DNA from: Parahoeflea halophila
GTDB lineage: Bacteria > Pseudomonadota > Alphaproteobacteria > Rhizobiales > Rhizobiaceae
Assembly: GCF_900220985.1 (NCBI RefSeq)
Contig: NZ_OCPC01000004.1
Span: 1-64,000, forward strand
Length of the DNA stretch: 64,000 bases
Direction: 5' to 3'
This document shows, in pieces, positions 1 to 8,650 of this stretch (its first letter is position 1; each line of letters starts with the position of its first letter). The translations under genes were made by a program, and so were the position numbers. The notes beneath the pieces were generated by a model. The model was not told the origin of the DNA. It worked only from the letters and a program-made list of their open reading frames with translations, and did not search any database.

Positions 1-95
1 GCAAGCATGCCAGGAACGGGATGCTGTCGCCCGTCGAGTTCGAACGGCAGCAAGAAATGAAAACCGAGGGCGTCTAGAAAACTCGGGGCTATTCA
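1..95 (+). mobile_element. IS3-family insertion sequence, right end (partial)
   Basis: The window opens inside an insertion sequence. An open frame that reads like the C-terminus of an IS3-family OrfB transposase ends at 77, and the next 18 bases resemble the terminal inverted repeat of the IS51/IS407 group: read on the minus strand from 95 it begins TGAATAGCCCCGAG. The left end lies outside the window, so neither the inverted-repeat pair nor a target duplication can be checked. The inferred boundary at about 95 falls within the last codons of the minus-strand RepA-like gene, so the element probably truncated it. Confidence 0.6.
3..77 (+). CDS. IS3-family transposase OrfB, C-terminal fragment
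   Basis: Only the last 24 codons are inside the window, running in from the left edge to a TAG at 75-77. The peptide contains MLSPVEFE followed by a short charged tail, which is the usual C-terminal end of the DDE integrase domain of IS3-group transposases (GMLSPVEFE). The catalytic residues lie upstream and cannot be seen, so activity cannot be judged. Family assignment rests on this short motif plus the inverted-repeat-like sequence that follows. Confidence 0.6.
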   Translation, partial: KHARNGMLSPVEFERQQEMKTEGV

Positions 96-946
96 TACTT
101 CTTGGACCGCATAGCATCGACCACTTGGTTCATTGCCTCCTCAGAGCGGTCCCTCGAAGACAGCTCTCCGAGATCCCATTCAAGCTCGCCTTCAGGTCCC
201 TGAACGAGCTTCGCAAAGACACCGGTCGCGGCATCGCCGAACACCGCTCTCCCCTTCTCGAAGCGGATGCTGAACACTGCGCCGTTCTGAAGGTCGTGGG
301 ACTGAGGCTTCTCTAGCTTAATGACGGTGTCGAGGTTCTGGGTCATGCGAGAGCTGCCGAGATAGTCCCCAGTCTTACCGGCATGATGGACGATGATGAC
401 CGCGATCCCCCTCTGCCGCAGCTTGTTGAGGAAGGGCTGTATGGGCAGCCAGACATCATCATCACTGATGCTGCCAGACGTTACGATTGAGCAGAGGTTG
501 TCGAAGACGACCACCTCCGCCCCCTGCTCCTCAATCACCTCTAGGTACGCTTCCTGGGCCTCTGGTTCGTGCAATTGGGGTAGTCCGTTCTCAAGCCTGA
601 TCCCGGAACACAGGGCCAACTCGTCGGGCACTCCGCTTGGGGACAATCCCTTGATCCGGTTCTGCGTATCGTATGGGTCGATCTCAGCATCGAAGTACAC
701 GACCTTCCGTTTGCTCGGCACTTCCCATCCAAAGGCGTCCTGTCCGTTTGCAATCGACGCAGCCACCGTCAGGCTAAACCATGATTTGCCGATCCCCGTG
801 GCTCCGTAGACCATCGCTAGCGACCCTTTGCAGAGCCAGTCCCCTACGATCTTTTCGGGCTTCTGGAACATGGCATCCTGAAGGGCCGGACCAGACAGAA
901 AGGCGGGCAACCCGTCTGTGGCGATAAAGAGCTGAGGATCAAGCAT
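89..946 (-). CDS. RepA-like AAA ATPase of an integrative element, probably 3'-truncated by an IS
   Basis: The 285-residue product has a Walker A motif GATGIGKS at residues 48-55, a hydrophobic beta strand ending in an acidic pair (VVYFDAE, about 87-93) and a later VVFDN strand. This is the layout of the AAA_25/RepA hexameric helicase group found in plasmids, prophages and integrative elements. Members usually load or act as replicative helicase for the element. The stop codon lies at 89-91, inside what looks like the terminal repeat of the adjacent IS3-type element, so the natural C-terminus is probably missing and the IS supplies the stop. It overlaps the upstream small gene by 8 bases, suggesting one transcript. 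Function in replication is inference from the family. Confidence 0.65.
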   Translation of the reverse strand: MLDPQLFIATDGLPAFLSGPALQDAMFQKPEKIVGDWLCKGSLAMVYGATGIGKSWFSLTVAASIANGQDAFGWEVPSKRKVVYFDAEIDPYDTQNRIKGLSPSGVPDELALCSGIRLENGLPQLHEPEAQEAYLEVIEEQGAEVVVFDNLCSIVTSGSISDDDVWLPIQPFLNKLRQRGIAVIIVHHAGKTGDYLGSSRMTQNLDTVIKLEKPQSHDLQNGAVFSIRFEKGRAVFGDAATGVFAKLVQGPEGELEWDLGELSSRDRSEEAMNQVVDAMRSKKYE

Positions 947-1109
947 TCTGGCAACGGCGGATTCGCATGATGGTTATTTCGGCCATGTCCAAAGCGAACT
1001 GGATTACGTCGCTTTCCTTGCATGGCATGGAATTCTTTTGAAGGTAGGACCGGATGAGGTCCATCTGGTACTTCAATTCAAATTCACGTATTTTGTTGAG
1101 GTCTTTCAT
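939..1109 (-). CDS. Small hypothetical protein upstream of the RepA-like gene
   Basis: A 56-residue reading frame starting at ATG 1109; the frame could extend to 1163, but the internal start follows an AAAGG ribosome-binding sequence at a reasonable distance. The peptide is charged and predicted to be helical, with no recognisable domain, signal peptide or membrane segment. Its end overlaps the start of the RepA-like gene by 8 bases, so the two are probably translationally coupled. Small genes in this position in integrative elements are often regulators or replication accessories, but nothing in this sequence shows that. Confidence 0.5.
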   Translation of the reverse strand: MKDLNKIREFELKYQMDLIRSYLQKNSMPCKESDVIQFALDMAEITIMRIRRCQNA

Positions 1110-1308
1110 TTTGATTTGCCTTTCTGAGGCACGACTTTGCAACCCAAAAAGCAGGTGCCTCATGGGTGCGAAAATCTGTGCGCAAGTTGATATTCAGGGT
1201 GAATGAACCGATGGGCGATTGCCTGTAGGTTCAATAGGCCCGGTTATCGCACCCACCAAGCGCTTCGAAGCAGCGCGGGAGCCCAGTGCTACCGAACGCA
1301 ATGAACTG

Positions 1309-1956
1309 TCAGATACAGTTCATAAGGAATCTGACCAAAGGGTCGTGATCGCCGTTTCGATAGCGTGAGATTAGATTTGAGTATGGTGGGTCCTTGGGTC
1401 TGGGGTCGATGCTCCAGCCGTTTGAAGGGTAGATGGACTGTCGACCCAAGAGCAGAAGGACAATTGCTCGCGCCATATGGCCATTACCATTGGCATATGG
1501 GTGGATTTCCAGAAAGTAGACGAACAATGCTGCCACCACTCGGCAGTATGAGACCAGCTTGTCGACTTCCGAGAACAGAGACTTAGGAGCCTTCAACTGG
1601 AAATCGATGATTGCTATGGTCTCTTCGAGCTGTCTGGAGAACTCATCCATTTCCAGCGGAACGGTAGCCGCTGGATGGCCAACTCTCGGGTCAGATGTGA
1701 TGCCTACCTCGTAGTCTTTCAGGCAGCGAAAATTCTCGCCGCGATAGTGACCCACAAAATATGGAAAATCCTTAGGGGCGTACCCACGGAAGAAGTGGCC
1801 GTGGATTTGTCGAGTATCCATTGCATGAGCGAGCTGATTAGCCGGATTGCTTCCCCTGAGACTAACCAGCATCTCTCGAGTGCGAACCACTAGGTCCGAC
1901 TTGTCTGCTACATCTTCGTAATCCCAGTTAGTAGGGCAATCCGGCTCCACCGCCAT
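1309..1956 (-). CDS. Fic-domain protein with variant active-site motif
   Basis: The 215-residue protein carries a Fic core motif at residues 152-163 reading HPYANGNGHMAR. The canonical motif is HPFx(D/E)GNGRxxR, in which the His is the catalytic base, the acidic residue helps bind Mg-ATP and the Arg contacts phosphate. Here the His is kept, the acid is Asn and the first Arg is His, while the last Arg remains. Fic enzymes transfer AMP or other phosphate-containing groups to proteins; the changes leave the chemistry open. No (S/T)xxxE(G/N) inhibitory motif was found in this protein. It lies 19 bases after a 99-residue unknown gene on the same strand, so a toxin-partner arrangement is possible but unproven. 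Confidence 0.75.
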   Translation of the reverse strand: MAVEPDCPTNWDYEDVADKSDLVVRTREMLVSLRGSNPANQLAHAMDTRQIHGHFFRGYAPKDFPYFVGHYRGENFRCLKDYEVGITSDPRVGHPAATVPLEMDEFSRQLEETIAIIDFQLKAPKSLFSEVDKLVSYCRVVAALFVYFLEIHPYANGNGHMARAIVLLLLGRQSIYPSNGWSIDPRPKDPPYSNLISRYRNGDHDPLVRFLMNCI

Positions 1957-1975
1957 ATTTTTAGCTTACGCTTGC

Positions 1976-2275
1976 CTAGGAGCTTCGGTTTTCGAGGTCA
2001 GCGAAAAAGGTTGGTGCCAGCCGATTTGCCCAATCGTCAACGCTTTCCTCGCTTCTGCTCGTAAGCCTCTGGAGAGCGGCTGCAGCTGTGTAGCGAAGAT
2101 CCTCGCTTTCCACCGGTGACTGAATAGCCCTACTAAGCACCAGCTCCAAATTCACGATTGGATCAAAGTCCACGCGGCTTGGCTCACCAGAGTCCTTGTA
2201 CGTTACGGAGTAGTCAGGTGTCGCGTATTCATACCAAGCTTCCGGCGAAACTGCGTATCTTCCGAAATTATACAT
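1976..2275 (-). CDS. Hypothetical protein preceding the Fic gene
   Basis: A 99-residue acidic protein with no domain I can name. It has an aromatic-rich N-terminus and a helical second half with many Ser/Glu residues. The gene ends 19 bases before the Fic gene and starts 41 bases after the end of the TIGR04255-like gene, so all three may form one minus-strand transcript. An antitoxin role for the Fic protein would fit the position, but the class I Fic antitoxin motif (S/T)xxxE(G/N) is not present, so this remains a guess. The surrounding DNA is visibly more AT-rich than the core genome. Confidence 0.55.
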   Translation of the reverse strand: MYNFGRYAVSPEAWYEYATPDYSVTYKDSGEPSRVDFDPIVNLELVLSRAIQSPVESEDLRYTAAAALQRLTSRSEESVDDWANRLAPTFFADLENRSS

Positions 2276-2316
2276 ATCAAACCCCCATTATTTCCATTTT
2301 CGATTTTTTACTCGCC

Positions 2317-3069
2317 TCAACCTTGCGCTCCTCTGAGATGCCGCATGAAGGTCTCTGTTATTGAGCCTTCGAAGACAGACCACTCCTCGTCGTGTAAATG
2401 ATTGAGGGTCGAAATCAGTTCCTCTGTCTCGGGGCTATGGCTCCGCTTCGAGACAACGTCGATGTCGAAAATCGTTGCGCCGCCGGGTTCCGGCTCGCCA
2501 ACTCGAATGTTGAGTTGTCTTCCTTCGGCATCCTCCACGCTTGCATTGAAATTGTACGGGGATCTAGAGGCGACTACAGCTTTGGGTAGGTAGTCGTTGG
2601 GCTTAAGCCAATCAGAGAGGAGAGGGAACTCTTGGGAGCGCTCTATTCGATTAATGTATCGCAGTCCAACGCGCCCAATCTTCTGCGGCTTCAAGATATC
2701 CCTGAGCTTGGGCCACAAGGATTCAACGGTTGCTCGCAGTGCTTCCCACCCAGGGTACGGTTTAAGGACGTTGAACGTCAACACATTTCCATCTTGACCT
2801 AACTGGATCAGGCTTGTCCGAGATTCATTGAAGAATCTGAGACGAGGGGAATTGATCCGGTTATGGGTAGGCTCTCCGGTCGGAGAAAATATCACCTCTA
2901 TTTGTTCATCGAAGACAGTTTCCATGGTGGGAAAAAGCTCTTGAACAGCCATATAAAAGGGCAGTGGGCGCGACAGATTGAACTCGCTAGAATCCTGCCT
3001 CACGAGATGAATCTCGCACAACGCCTCCACAATGGTTGCGTTAGGATACTTCGGATTTGCGGTTTCCAA
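2317..3069 (-). CDS. TIGR04255-family protein
   Basis: The 250-residue protein begins with a segment around residues 6-22 of the form YPNATIVEALCEIHL. This matches the signature N-terminus (PPIVEAVCEI) of the sporadically distributed TIGR04255 family, whose length is also about 250 residues. Later features such as the RVGLRYINRIE strand fit that family. Its biochemical function is unknown, though members recur in mobile and defence-associated regions. Here it sits between an integrase and a Fic gene in an integrative element, which suits accessory cargo. No catalytic motif is apparent. Confidence 0.65.
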   Translation of the reverse strand: METANPKYPNATIVEALCEIHLVRQDSSEFNLSRPLPFYMAVQELFPTMETVFDEQIEVIFSPTGEPTHNRINSPRLRFFNESRTSLIQLGQDGNVLTFNVLKPYPGWEALRATVESLWPKLRDILKPQKIGRVGLRYINRIERSQEFPLLSDWLKPNDYLPKAVVASRSPYNFNASVEDAEGRQLNIRVGEPEPGGATIFDIDVVSKRSHSPETEELISTLNHLHDEEWSVFEGSITETFMRHLRGAQG

Positions 3070-3346
3070 CTACTCTGTCTCCCAAGTGACGGGCGCTCCC
3101 ATCGAAAACACTTAGAATCCAAGCGTCACCTCGCGTCAAGAATCAGAGCAGGTGTTCGTTAACAATTGCACCTATTTGTCGCGATCAGTGGACCTAGGAG
3201 GCCAAAATTGGGCCTTGAAGTTTTCCTAAGGACTCGGTGCTCCCCACCAACCGCCGCCATCCTGAGCGCCCATTCAGCTTCCAACTGTCCTTGAACGGCC
3301 TCTGAGCCGCTCCTTGCGAACCCCCTCGGTTCGGGTCTCTTGATCC

Positions 3347-4753
3347 CTACAGGCTGTCCGTTTCGATCGAATGAGCCTTCAATAACGCGTCTCTCATCAG
3401 CCTAAGGTTTCTGCGCTCACTGCCGTAGCCGTCGCCAACAGCCTTGTTGGTGTGCCCCAGGATCATGTTCTGAATGGCATCAGGTACCTGAGCATACCGC
3501 ATCAGATCTTTGAGTCCGTGCCTGAGGCTGTGGTTTACGTGCCGAGGGTCGTCGGTGAATAACCGGATCACCTTGTTGAGATGCTGTGATGCGTTATCGC
3601 CGCCCCGAGGCTTGCAGAACCTCCCGAAAAGCTCTTCCTTCCCGTTCGCAGCGTTCAGCGCATCCCGAGCTACGCCCAATGCAAAGCTGTCCAAGGGGAC
3701 TTTCCTTTGTGAGGTCATGGTCTTCAAGGGACGCTTGTCATGAGGCTCGATCACGATATGCGGTACCTCGTGGTCGAGGACTACGTGCTTGATGAGCAGC
3801 CCACTAACCTCACCAATTCTTGCACCTGACCACTCCATTAGCAGCCAGATGTGCTTAAGGTCATGCATACCCTTGACATCAAGATGCTCGCGGACGCTTT
3901 GAACGACATTCGGCGGTAAAGCCTCTCGTTTCGCTGGTCTGTGTTTTGGGAGGTCGAGTTTGTCAAAGGGGCTGGTGCCACCACCCAGCGCAAACTCAAG
4001 GTCGGCATACTTGAACATCGCCTGAAGCGGTTTCAGGGTCCGTTCAATGTTTGCGGGAGACTTGCCAGCCCTCACCATCGCCTCAACCCATTTCTTCCCA
4101 TCTTTGCGGGTGATTTGTTTTAGGAGTGGGTCCTTGCCTACTATGTCGACCAACGGCTTCAATGCCCGTTCAAGCCGTAGTAGGTTTTGCCTCTCCCGTG
4201 CAGTTCCGGCGATCTTGTCTTTGACATAGATTTTCTTCGCATCGAGCAACGTCGGCTCTGGGATCTCATCAAAGGTCAACGCTCTTATAAAAGCGACTTC
4301 CTCCGGAGGAACACCCTCATAGCCGCCGTGCTTGTTCGGGCGGTACTTCTCGAGTTCCAGTTCTCTCGTGATCTGCCGGTGTTCCCTCTCCGTCTCGTCA
4401 GCACGTTCGAGTTCAGTAGACCAGCCCATGCTTTGGATGCGCTCAATGGCTTGGTTGAAGCGATCTAAGTCTGTCGCACCAACCGGGCTGCCTTGCGGTG
4501 CCGGGGCTAGAGATTCGCGAATAAGTGTGAAGCGTTTCTCAGTCTCAGCATGGACCGGGCCATACTTTCGCATCATTTCGGCTTGGGATGTTCCCAACGG
4601 AATTTTTATTTCGCGTTTTCCGAAGACATCTCTAAGCCGTTCGGGGACCGCGCGTCGGTAGACATATCGTCCACCTACCTGCTGAACATACTTCACAACG
4701 ACACCCACCTGTACCGCTCCTTGTACCGTGTTCTGTACCGAGGGGCTGGCCAA
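3347..4753 (-). CDS. Tyrosine-type site-specific integrase
   Basis: The 468-residue protein has the full set of tyrosine recombinase residues: R312 in SGARIGE, H408 and R411 in the HSLRH box, H434 in LGH and the nucleophile Y443. A DUF6538-like N-terminal segment (YVYRRAVPERL) and a SAM-like core-binding domain (about 165-260) precede the catalytic domain. Such enzymes integrate elements at tRNA genes. The gene starts 43 bases from the 3' end of the tRNA-Leu gene, the usual arrangement for a self-inserting island, so this is the element's own integrase. All catalytic residues are intact and the frame is uninterrupted, so it may still be functional. Confidence 0.9.
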   Translation of the reverse strand: MASPSVQNTVQGAVQVGVVVKYVQQVGGRYVYRRAVPERLRDVFGKREIKIPLGTSQAEMMRKYGPVHAETEKRFTLIRESLAPAPQGSPVGATDLDRFNQAIERIQSMGWSTELERADETEREHRQITRELELEKYRPNKHGGYEGVPPEEVAFIRALTFDEIPEPTLLDAKKIYVKDKIAGTARERQNLLRLERALKPLVDIVGKDPLLKQITRKDGKKWVEAMVRAGKSPANIERTLKPLQAMFKYADLEFALGGGTSPFDKLDLPKHRPAKREALPPNVVQSVREHLDVKGMHDLKHIWLLMEWSGARIGEVSGLLIKHVVLDHEVPHIVIEPHDKRPLKTMTSQRKVPLDSFALGVARDALNAANGKEELFGRFCKPRGGDNASQHLNKVIRLFTDDPRHVNHSLRHGLKDLMRYAQVPDAIQNMILGHTNKAVGDGYGSERRNLRLMRDALLKAHSIETDSL

Positions 4754-4795
4754 GTGTCTGAAGTCATTGAATTAATTCAAGAGCGGAAAAATAAG

Positions 4796-4882
4796 TGGTG
4801 CCCAGAAGAGGACTCGAACCTCCACACCGTTGCCAGTACCAGCACCTGAAGCTGGCGCGTCTACCAATTCCGCCATCTGGGC
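4796..4882 (-). tRNA. tRNA-Leu (anticodon CAG)
   Basis: Read on the minus strand the sequence folds as a class II tRNA: acceptor GCCCAGA (complement of 4876-4882) pairs with TCTGGGC, followed by discriminator A and an encoded CCA at 4796-4798. The anticodon arm is CCAGC-TTCAGGT-GCTGG, giving anticodon CAG, which reads CUG leucine codons. A long variable arm and the T-arm GTTCGAGTCC are present. The 87-base length is normal for tRNA-Leu. The integrase gene lies just past its 3' end, marking it as the insertion site of the adjacent element. Confidence 0.95.
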
Positions 4883-5137
4883 ATTGGCGCGGATTTAGGG
4901 GGTCTGGGCGCTCCTGTCAACGGCAGAATGCACGGTCATATCAATTATCTCGTTTTTGCTTCCCGCCGCGGCGCACGCGGCCTGCTTTTCCGGCATTGCA
5001 GCAGCTGGCGCCAGGTCGGGCGATGCCGGCGGTGCGGGCGGTCAACCGGGGGAAACGGCCGCATTGGCGGCCGGTGGGCGGGGATGATCTGTCCTTACAT
5101 CGCGGCAAGGATGGCCGACGGAAGGGCGCCGGCCGGA

Positions 5138-6946
5138 TCAGTCGCCGATCTTCAGCGCCTCGATGAAGGCTTCCTGCGGAATGTCGACCTTGCCGAACTG
5201 GCGCATCTTCTTCTTGCCCGCCTTCTGCTTGTCGAGCAATTTGCGTTTCCGCGTGGCATCGCCGCCATAGCACTTGGCGGTGACATCCTTGCGCATCGCC
5301 GAAATCGTTTCGCGCGCCACCACCTTGCCGCCGATGGCCGCCTGGATCGGGATCTTGAACATGTGCCGCGGGATCAGGTCCTTGAGCTTTTCGCACATGG
5401 CACGGCCGCGCTTTTCCGCTGCCGAGCGGTGCACCAGCATCGACAGCGCGTCCACCGGCTCGTCATTGACCAGGATCGACATCCGCACCAGGTCGCCGGC
5501 CTCGTGCCCGGTGATCTGGTAGTCGAAGCTGGCATAACCCTTGGAAATCGATTTTAGCCGGTCGTAGAAGTCGAACACGACTTCGTTGAGCGGCAGCTGG
5601 TAGGTCACCATTGCCCGCTTGCCGACGTAGCTCAGGTCGGTCTGGATGCCGCGCCGGTCCTGGCACAGTTTCAGGATCGCGCCGAGATATTCGTCCGGTG
5701 TCAGGATGGTGGCCTTGATCCACGGCTCCTCGATGCTCGAGATCTTGACCACGTCCGGCATGTCGGCGGGGTTGTGCAGTTCCAGCACCTCGCCATTGGT
5801 CATGTTCATCCGGTAGACCACCGACGGGGCGGTGGCAATCAGGTCGAGGTCGAACTCGCGCTCAAGACGCTCCTGGATGATTTCCAGGTGCAGCAGGCCG
5901 AGAAAGCCGCAGCGGAAGCCGAAGCCGAGCGCTGCCGAGGTTTCCATTTCAAACGAGAACGAGGCGTCGTTGAGCCTGAGCTTGCCCATGGCCGCGCGCA
6001 GATCCTCGAAATCCGCCGCATCGACCGGGAACAACCCGCAAAACACCACCGGCTGGGCCGGTTTGAAGCCCGGGAGAGGTTCCGCGGTCGGGCGCTTCTC
6101 CTCGGTGATGGTGTCGCCCACCCTTGTGTCGGCCACTTCCTTGATGGAGGCGGTGATGAAGCCGATCTCGCCCGGCCCGAGCGTGTCGACGGTCACGAGC
6201 TTCGGCGTGATGATGCCGATCCGCTCCACCGTGTAGCGGGCGTCGGTGCCCATCAGCCGGATCTGCTGTCCCTTCCTCATCTCGCCGTTGATCACGCGCA
6301 CCAGCACGATGACGCCGAGATAGGTGTCATACCAGCTGTCGACCAGCATGGCTTTCAGCGGATCCTTGGCATCGCCACCCTTGGGCGCGGGAAGCCGGGT
6401 GACGATGGCTTCCAGCACGTCGGGAATGCCGATACCGGACTTGGCCGAGATCATCACGGCGTCCGAGGCATCCAGGCCAATCACTTCCTCGATCTGTTCC
6501 TTGATGCGGTCAGGCTCAGCCGCCGGCAGGTCGATCTTGTTGAGCACCGGCACGATCTCGTGGTCGGCATCGAGCGCCGCGTAGACATTGGCCAGCGTCT
6601 GCGCTTCCACCCCTTGCGAGGCGTCCACCACCAGAAGCGAGCCTTCGCAGGCCCTGAGCGAGCGCGAGACTTCGTAGGCGAAGTCGACATGGCCGGGCGT
6701 GTCGATCAGGTTGAGCACATATTTTTCGCCATCCTTGGCGGTATAGTGCAGCCGCACCGTCTGCGCCTTGATGGTGATGCCGCGCTCCTTCTCGATGTCC
6801 ATCGAGTCGAGCACCTGCTTGCTCATTTCACGTTCGGCAAGTCCGCCGCAGGTCTGGATCAGCCTGTCGGCAAGCGTGGATTTGCCGTGGTCGATGTGTG
6901 CCACGATCGAAAAATTGCGGATATGGGAGAGCGGGGTGTTTGTCAT
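5138..6946 (-). CDS. lepA: Elongation factor 4 (LepA), back-translocating GTPase
   Basis: The product from ATG 6946 is 602 residues, the normal LepA length. It begins [24 protein letters not shown]; the [10 protein letters not shown]-loop, DTPGHVDF and NKIDLP motifs of the translational GTPase domain follow, then the EF-G-like domains II, III and V and the LepA-specific C-terminal domain (KAGKKKMR near the end). The frame is open for 62 more codons upstream, but that stretch does not resemble LepA. LepA binds the ribosome and helps it recover from or assemble under stress. The gene is core genome, facing away from the glycan locus, with 296 bases to the divergent epimerase gene in which I see nothing further. 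Confidence 0.95.
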   Translation of the reverse strand: MTNTPLSHIRNFSIVAHIDHGKSTLADRLIQTCGGLAEREMSKQVLDSMDIEKERGITIKAQTVRLHYTAKDGEKYVLNLIDTPGHVDFAYEVSRSLRACEGSLLVVDASQGVEAQTLANVYAALDADHEIVPVLNKIDLPAAEPDRIKEQIEEVIGLDASDAVMISAKSGIGIPDVLEAIVTRLPAPKGGDAKDPLKAMLVDSWYDTYLGVIVLVRVINGEMRKGQQIRLMGTDARYTVERIGIITPKLVTVDTLGPGEIGFITASIKEVADTRVGDTITEEKRPTAEPLPGFKPAQPVVFCGLFPVDAADFEDLRAAMGKLRLNDASFSFEMETSAALGFGFRCGFLGLLHLEIIQERLEREFDLDLIATAPSVVYRMNMTNGEVLELHNPADMPDVVKISSIEEPWIKATILTPDEYLGAILKLCQDRRGIQTDLSYVGKRAMVTYQLPLNEVVFDFYDRLKSISKGYASFDYQITGHEAGDLVRMSILVNDEPVDALSMLVHRSAAEKRGRAMCEKLKDLIPRHMFKIPIQAAIGGKVVARETISAMRKDVTAKCYGGDATRKRKLLDKQKAGKKKMRQFGKVDIPQEAFIEALKIGD

Positions 6947-7242
6947 AGCCCGCGATTTAGCAGGACTGCGGAAAAAGGCAATCGCGGAAACCGCTGGACG
7001 GCGCGGCGCGACCCCTGGAACCGGTGTCTCCATCCGGAAACGGCAAGACTGCCCATTATCGTTGATCCACGCAGAAAGATGATCGCGCCGCCCGGCACGC
7101 CCAATTCGGATCTGAGGCTTTTTCAGTTGCATACTTGCAAGGCAGGGATCGGGCGTGAAACAAGGAGCAGCCGCAGCACCGGGCCGGCTACACTGGCCCG
7201 CAACTTCGGTCAGGCAGCCAAACGACAGCCCCGGGGGTACCC

Positions 7243-8364
7243 ATGCTCAAGATTATGACCATCGTCGGAACGCGTCCGGAAATCATCCGGCTGTCCCGGG
7301 TCATCGCCAAATTCGATCAGCATTTCGAACACGTGCTGGTCCACTCCGGCCAGAACTACGACTACGAACTCAACGAGATCTTCTTCGGGCAGCTGAACAT
7401 TCGGCGTCCCGACGAGTTCTTGGAGGCCGCGGGTCAGAGCAGCGCCGAGACGATTGCAAATGTGATTGTCAAGTCGGATGCGGCGCTGGAGCGGCACAAG
7501 CCGGACGCCGTCCTGCTGCTGGGGGACACCAACAGCTGCATTTCGGCGATCTCCGCAAAACGGCGCAAGATACCGGTTTTTCACATGGAAGCCGGAAATC
7601 GCTGCTTCGACCAGCGGGTTCCTGAAGAGATCAATCGCAAGATCGTCGACAACGTCTCGGACATAAACCTGACCTACAGCCAGATCGCGCGCCAGTATCT
7701 GTTGCGCGAAGGCTTCCCCCCTGATCAGGTCATCGTCACCGGAAGCCCGATGGGAGAGGTGATCGAGCATTACCGTGAGGACATCCGGAAATCCGATATA
7801 ATTGCGCAACTCGGCCTGGAGCAGGGCCGCTACTTCGTCATTAGCGCGCATCGCGAGGAGAATGTCGACGCTCCTGAACGGCTCTCGGCGCTCATTGAAA
7901 TCGTCAATGGATTGGCCAAGCGCAACGGCGAGCCGGTGATCGTTTCCACCCATCCGCGCACGCGCAACCGGCTGGATGCGATCGGCCTGACGGCGCATCC
8001 GCTGGTAAGGTTCGAAAAGCCCTTCGGATTCCTCGACTACATCCAGTTGCAGGTACAGGCGCGCGCCGTGCTGTCTGACAGCGGGACCATCACCGAGGAG
8101 AGTGCGATCCTGAATTTTCCGGCGCTTAACCTGCGTGAAGTGCATGAACGCCCGGAAGGCTTCGAGGAAGCGTCTGTGATGATGGTCGGGCTCGACCCCG
8201 TCCGGATCATGCAGGCGCTAGAGATTCTTGAGAAACAGCCTCGCGGCGATAACCGCAGCCTGAGAATACCGAATGACTACACGCCTACCAATGTATCCGA
8301 CAAGATTGTCCGGATCGTCATGAGCTACACAGATTATGTCAATCGGCGGGTCTGGCACCGCTGA
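7243..8364 (+). CDS. Non-hydrolysing UDP-N-acetyl sugar 2-epimerase (WecB/FnlC/WbvD type)
   Basis: The 373-residue protein has the GT-B-like 2-epimerase signature: GTRPEIIRL near the start, [31 protein letters not shown] and the C-terminal [10 protein letters not shown] nucleotide-binding loop. The wording [12 protein letters not shown], rather than the WecB-type GLRTG sequence, is characteristic of CapG/FnlC/WbvD enzymes, which epimerise UDP-2-acetamido-6-deoxy-L-talose or L-rhamnose derivatives to UDP-L-FucNAc or UDP-L-QuiNAc. Matching FnlA-like and RmlD-like genes occur 37-40 kb away (44989-47000). A WbpI-like role on the diacetamido uronic acid is an alternative. It opens the glycan locus, divergent from lepA. 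Confidence 0.75.
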   Translation: MLKIMTIVGTRPEIIRLSRVIAKFDQHFEHVLVHSGQNYDYELNEIFFGQLNIRRPDEFLEAAGQSSAETIANVIVKSDAALERHKPDAVLLLGDTNSCISAISAKRRKIPVFHMEAGNRCFDQRVPEEINRKIVDNVSDINLTYSQIARQYLLREGFPPDQVIVTGSPMGEVIEHYREDIRKSDIIAQLGLEQGRYFVISAHREENVDAPERLSALIEIVNGLAKRNGEPVIVSTHPRTRNRLDAIGLTAHPLVRFEKPFGFLDYIQLQVQARAVLSDSGTITEESAILNFPALNLREVHERPEGFEEASVMMVGLDPVRIMQALEILEKQPRGDNRSLRIPNDYTPTNVSDKIVRIVMSYTDYVNRRVWHR

Positions 8365-8650
8365 CAATGCGGCGCTGCCGGCCCCCGACGGGCCACGCCG
8401 GCCGTGGGGCGGCGGTTGCGCTCTCGTCGCCGGGCGTTTGCCTCGATCTCTGCCTTGCTACTGACCGTCGTGTACCATTTTGCATGTGGAGAGAGCGGTA
8501 AGAAAAGGGGTGGCAAGTCGAACAGGTTGAATGTATTGAGTGCTTTCTGCATTCAGACCCTCTCGGGGCCATCTGCGTCTCCGCTGGGGGGCCCGCTGCA
8601 GACCGGAAATTTAAGGGGTGGGGCGCTTCGCTGGCGCCAAGGCTAGCTAG
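8365..8650. other. Intergenic region upstream of the PtmE-like gene
   Basis: These 286 bases separate the epimerase gene from the GTG start at 8651. The first part is very GC-rich with interrupted inverted repeats (around 8378-8405). The second half is more AT-rich and would be a reasonable place for a promoter of the legionaminate genes, but I see no convincing -35/-10 pair and no JUMPstart/ops element. No tRNA, small gene or mobile element was recognised. Confidence 0.4.

Larger units (their letters stand above)
1..4796. mobile_element. Integrative element at tRNA-Leu(CAG), tRNA-proximal end
   Basis: The segment from the left window edge to the 3' end of the tRNA-Leu gene contains a tyrosine integrase next to the tRNA, a RepA-like ATPase, a Fic protein, a TIGR04255-like protein and small unknown genes, all on the minus strand. 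Its base composition is lower in GC than the lepA side. Integration at the 3' end of a tRNA normally duplicates part of that end as attL/attR; one copy would be within about 4796-4830, and the other must lie beyond the left edge, so total size and mobility cannot be assessed. Confidence 0.7.

Noticed and set aside
5774-7258. 494-codon open frame on the plus strand opposite lepA
   Set aside because: Arg/His/Asp-rich composition typical of the antisense frame of a high-GC gene; lepA on the other strand is unambiguous.
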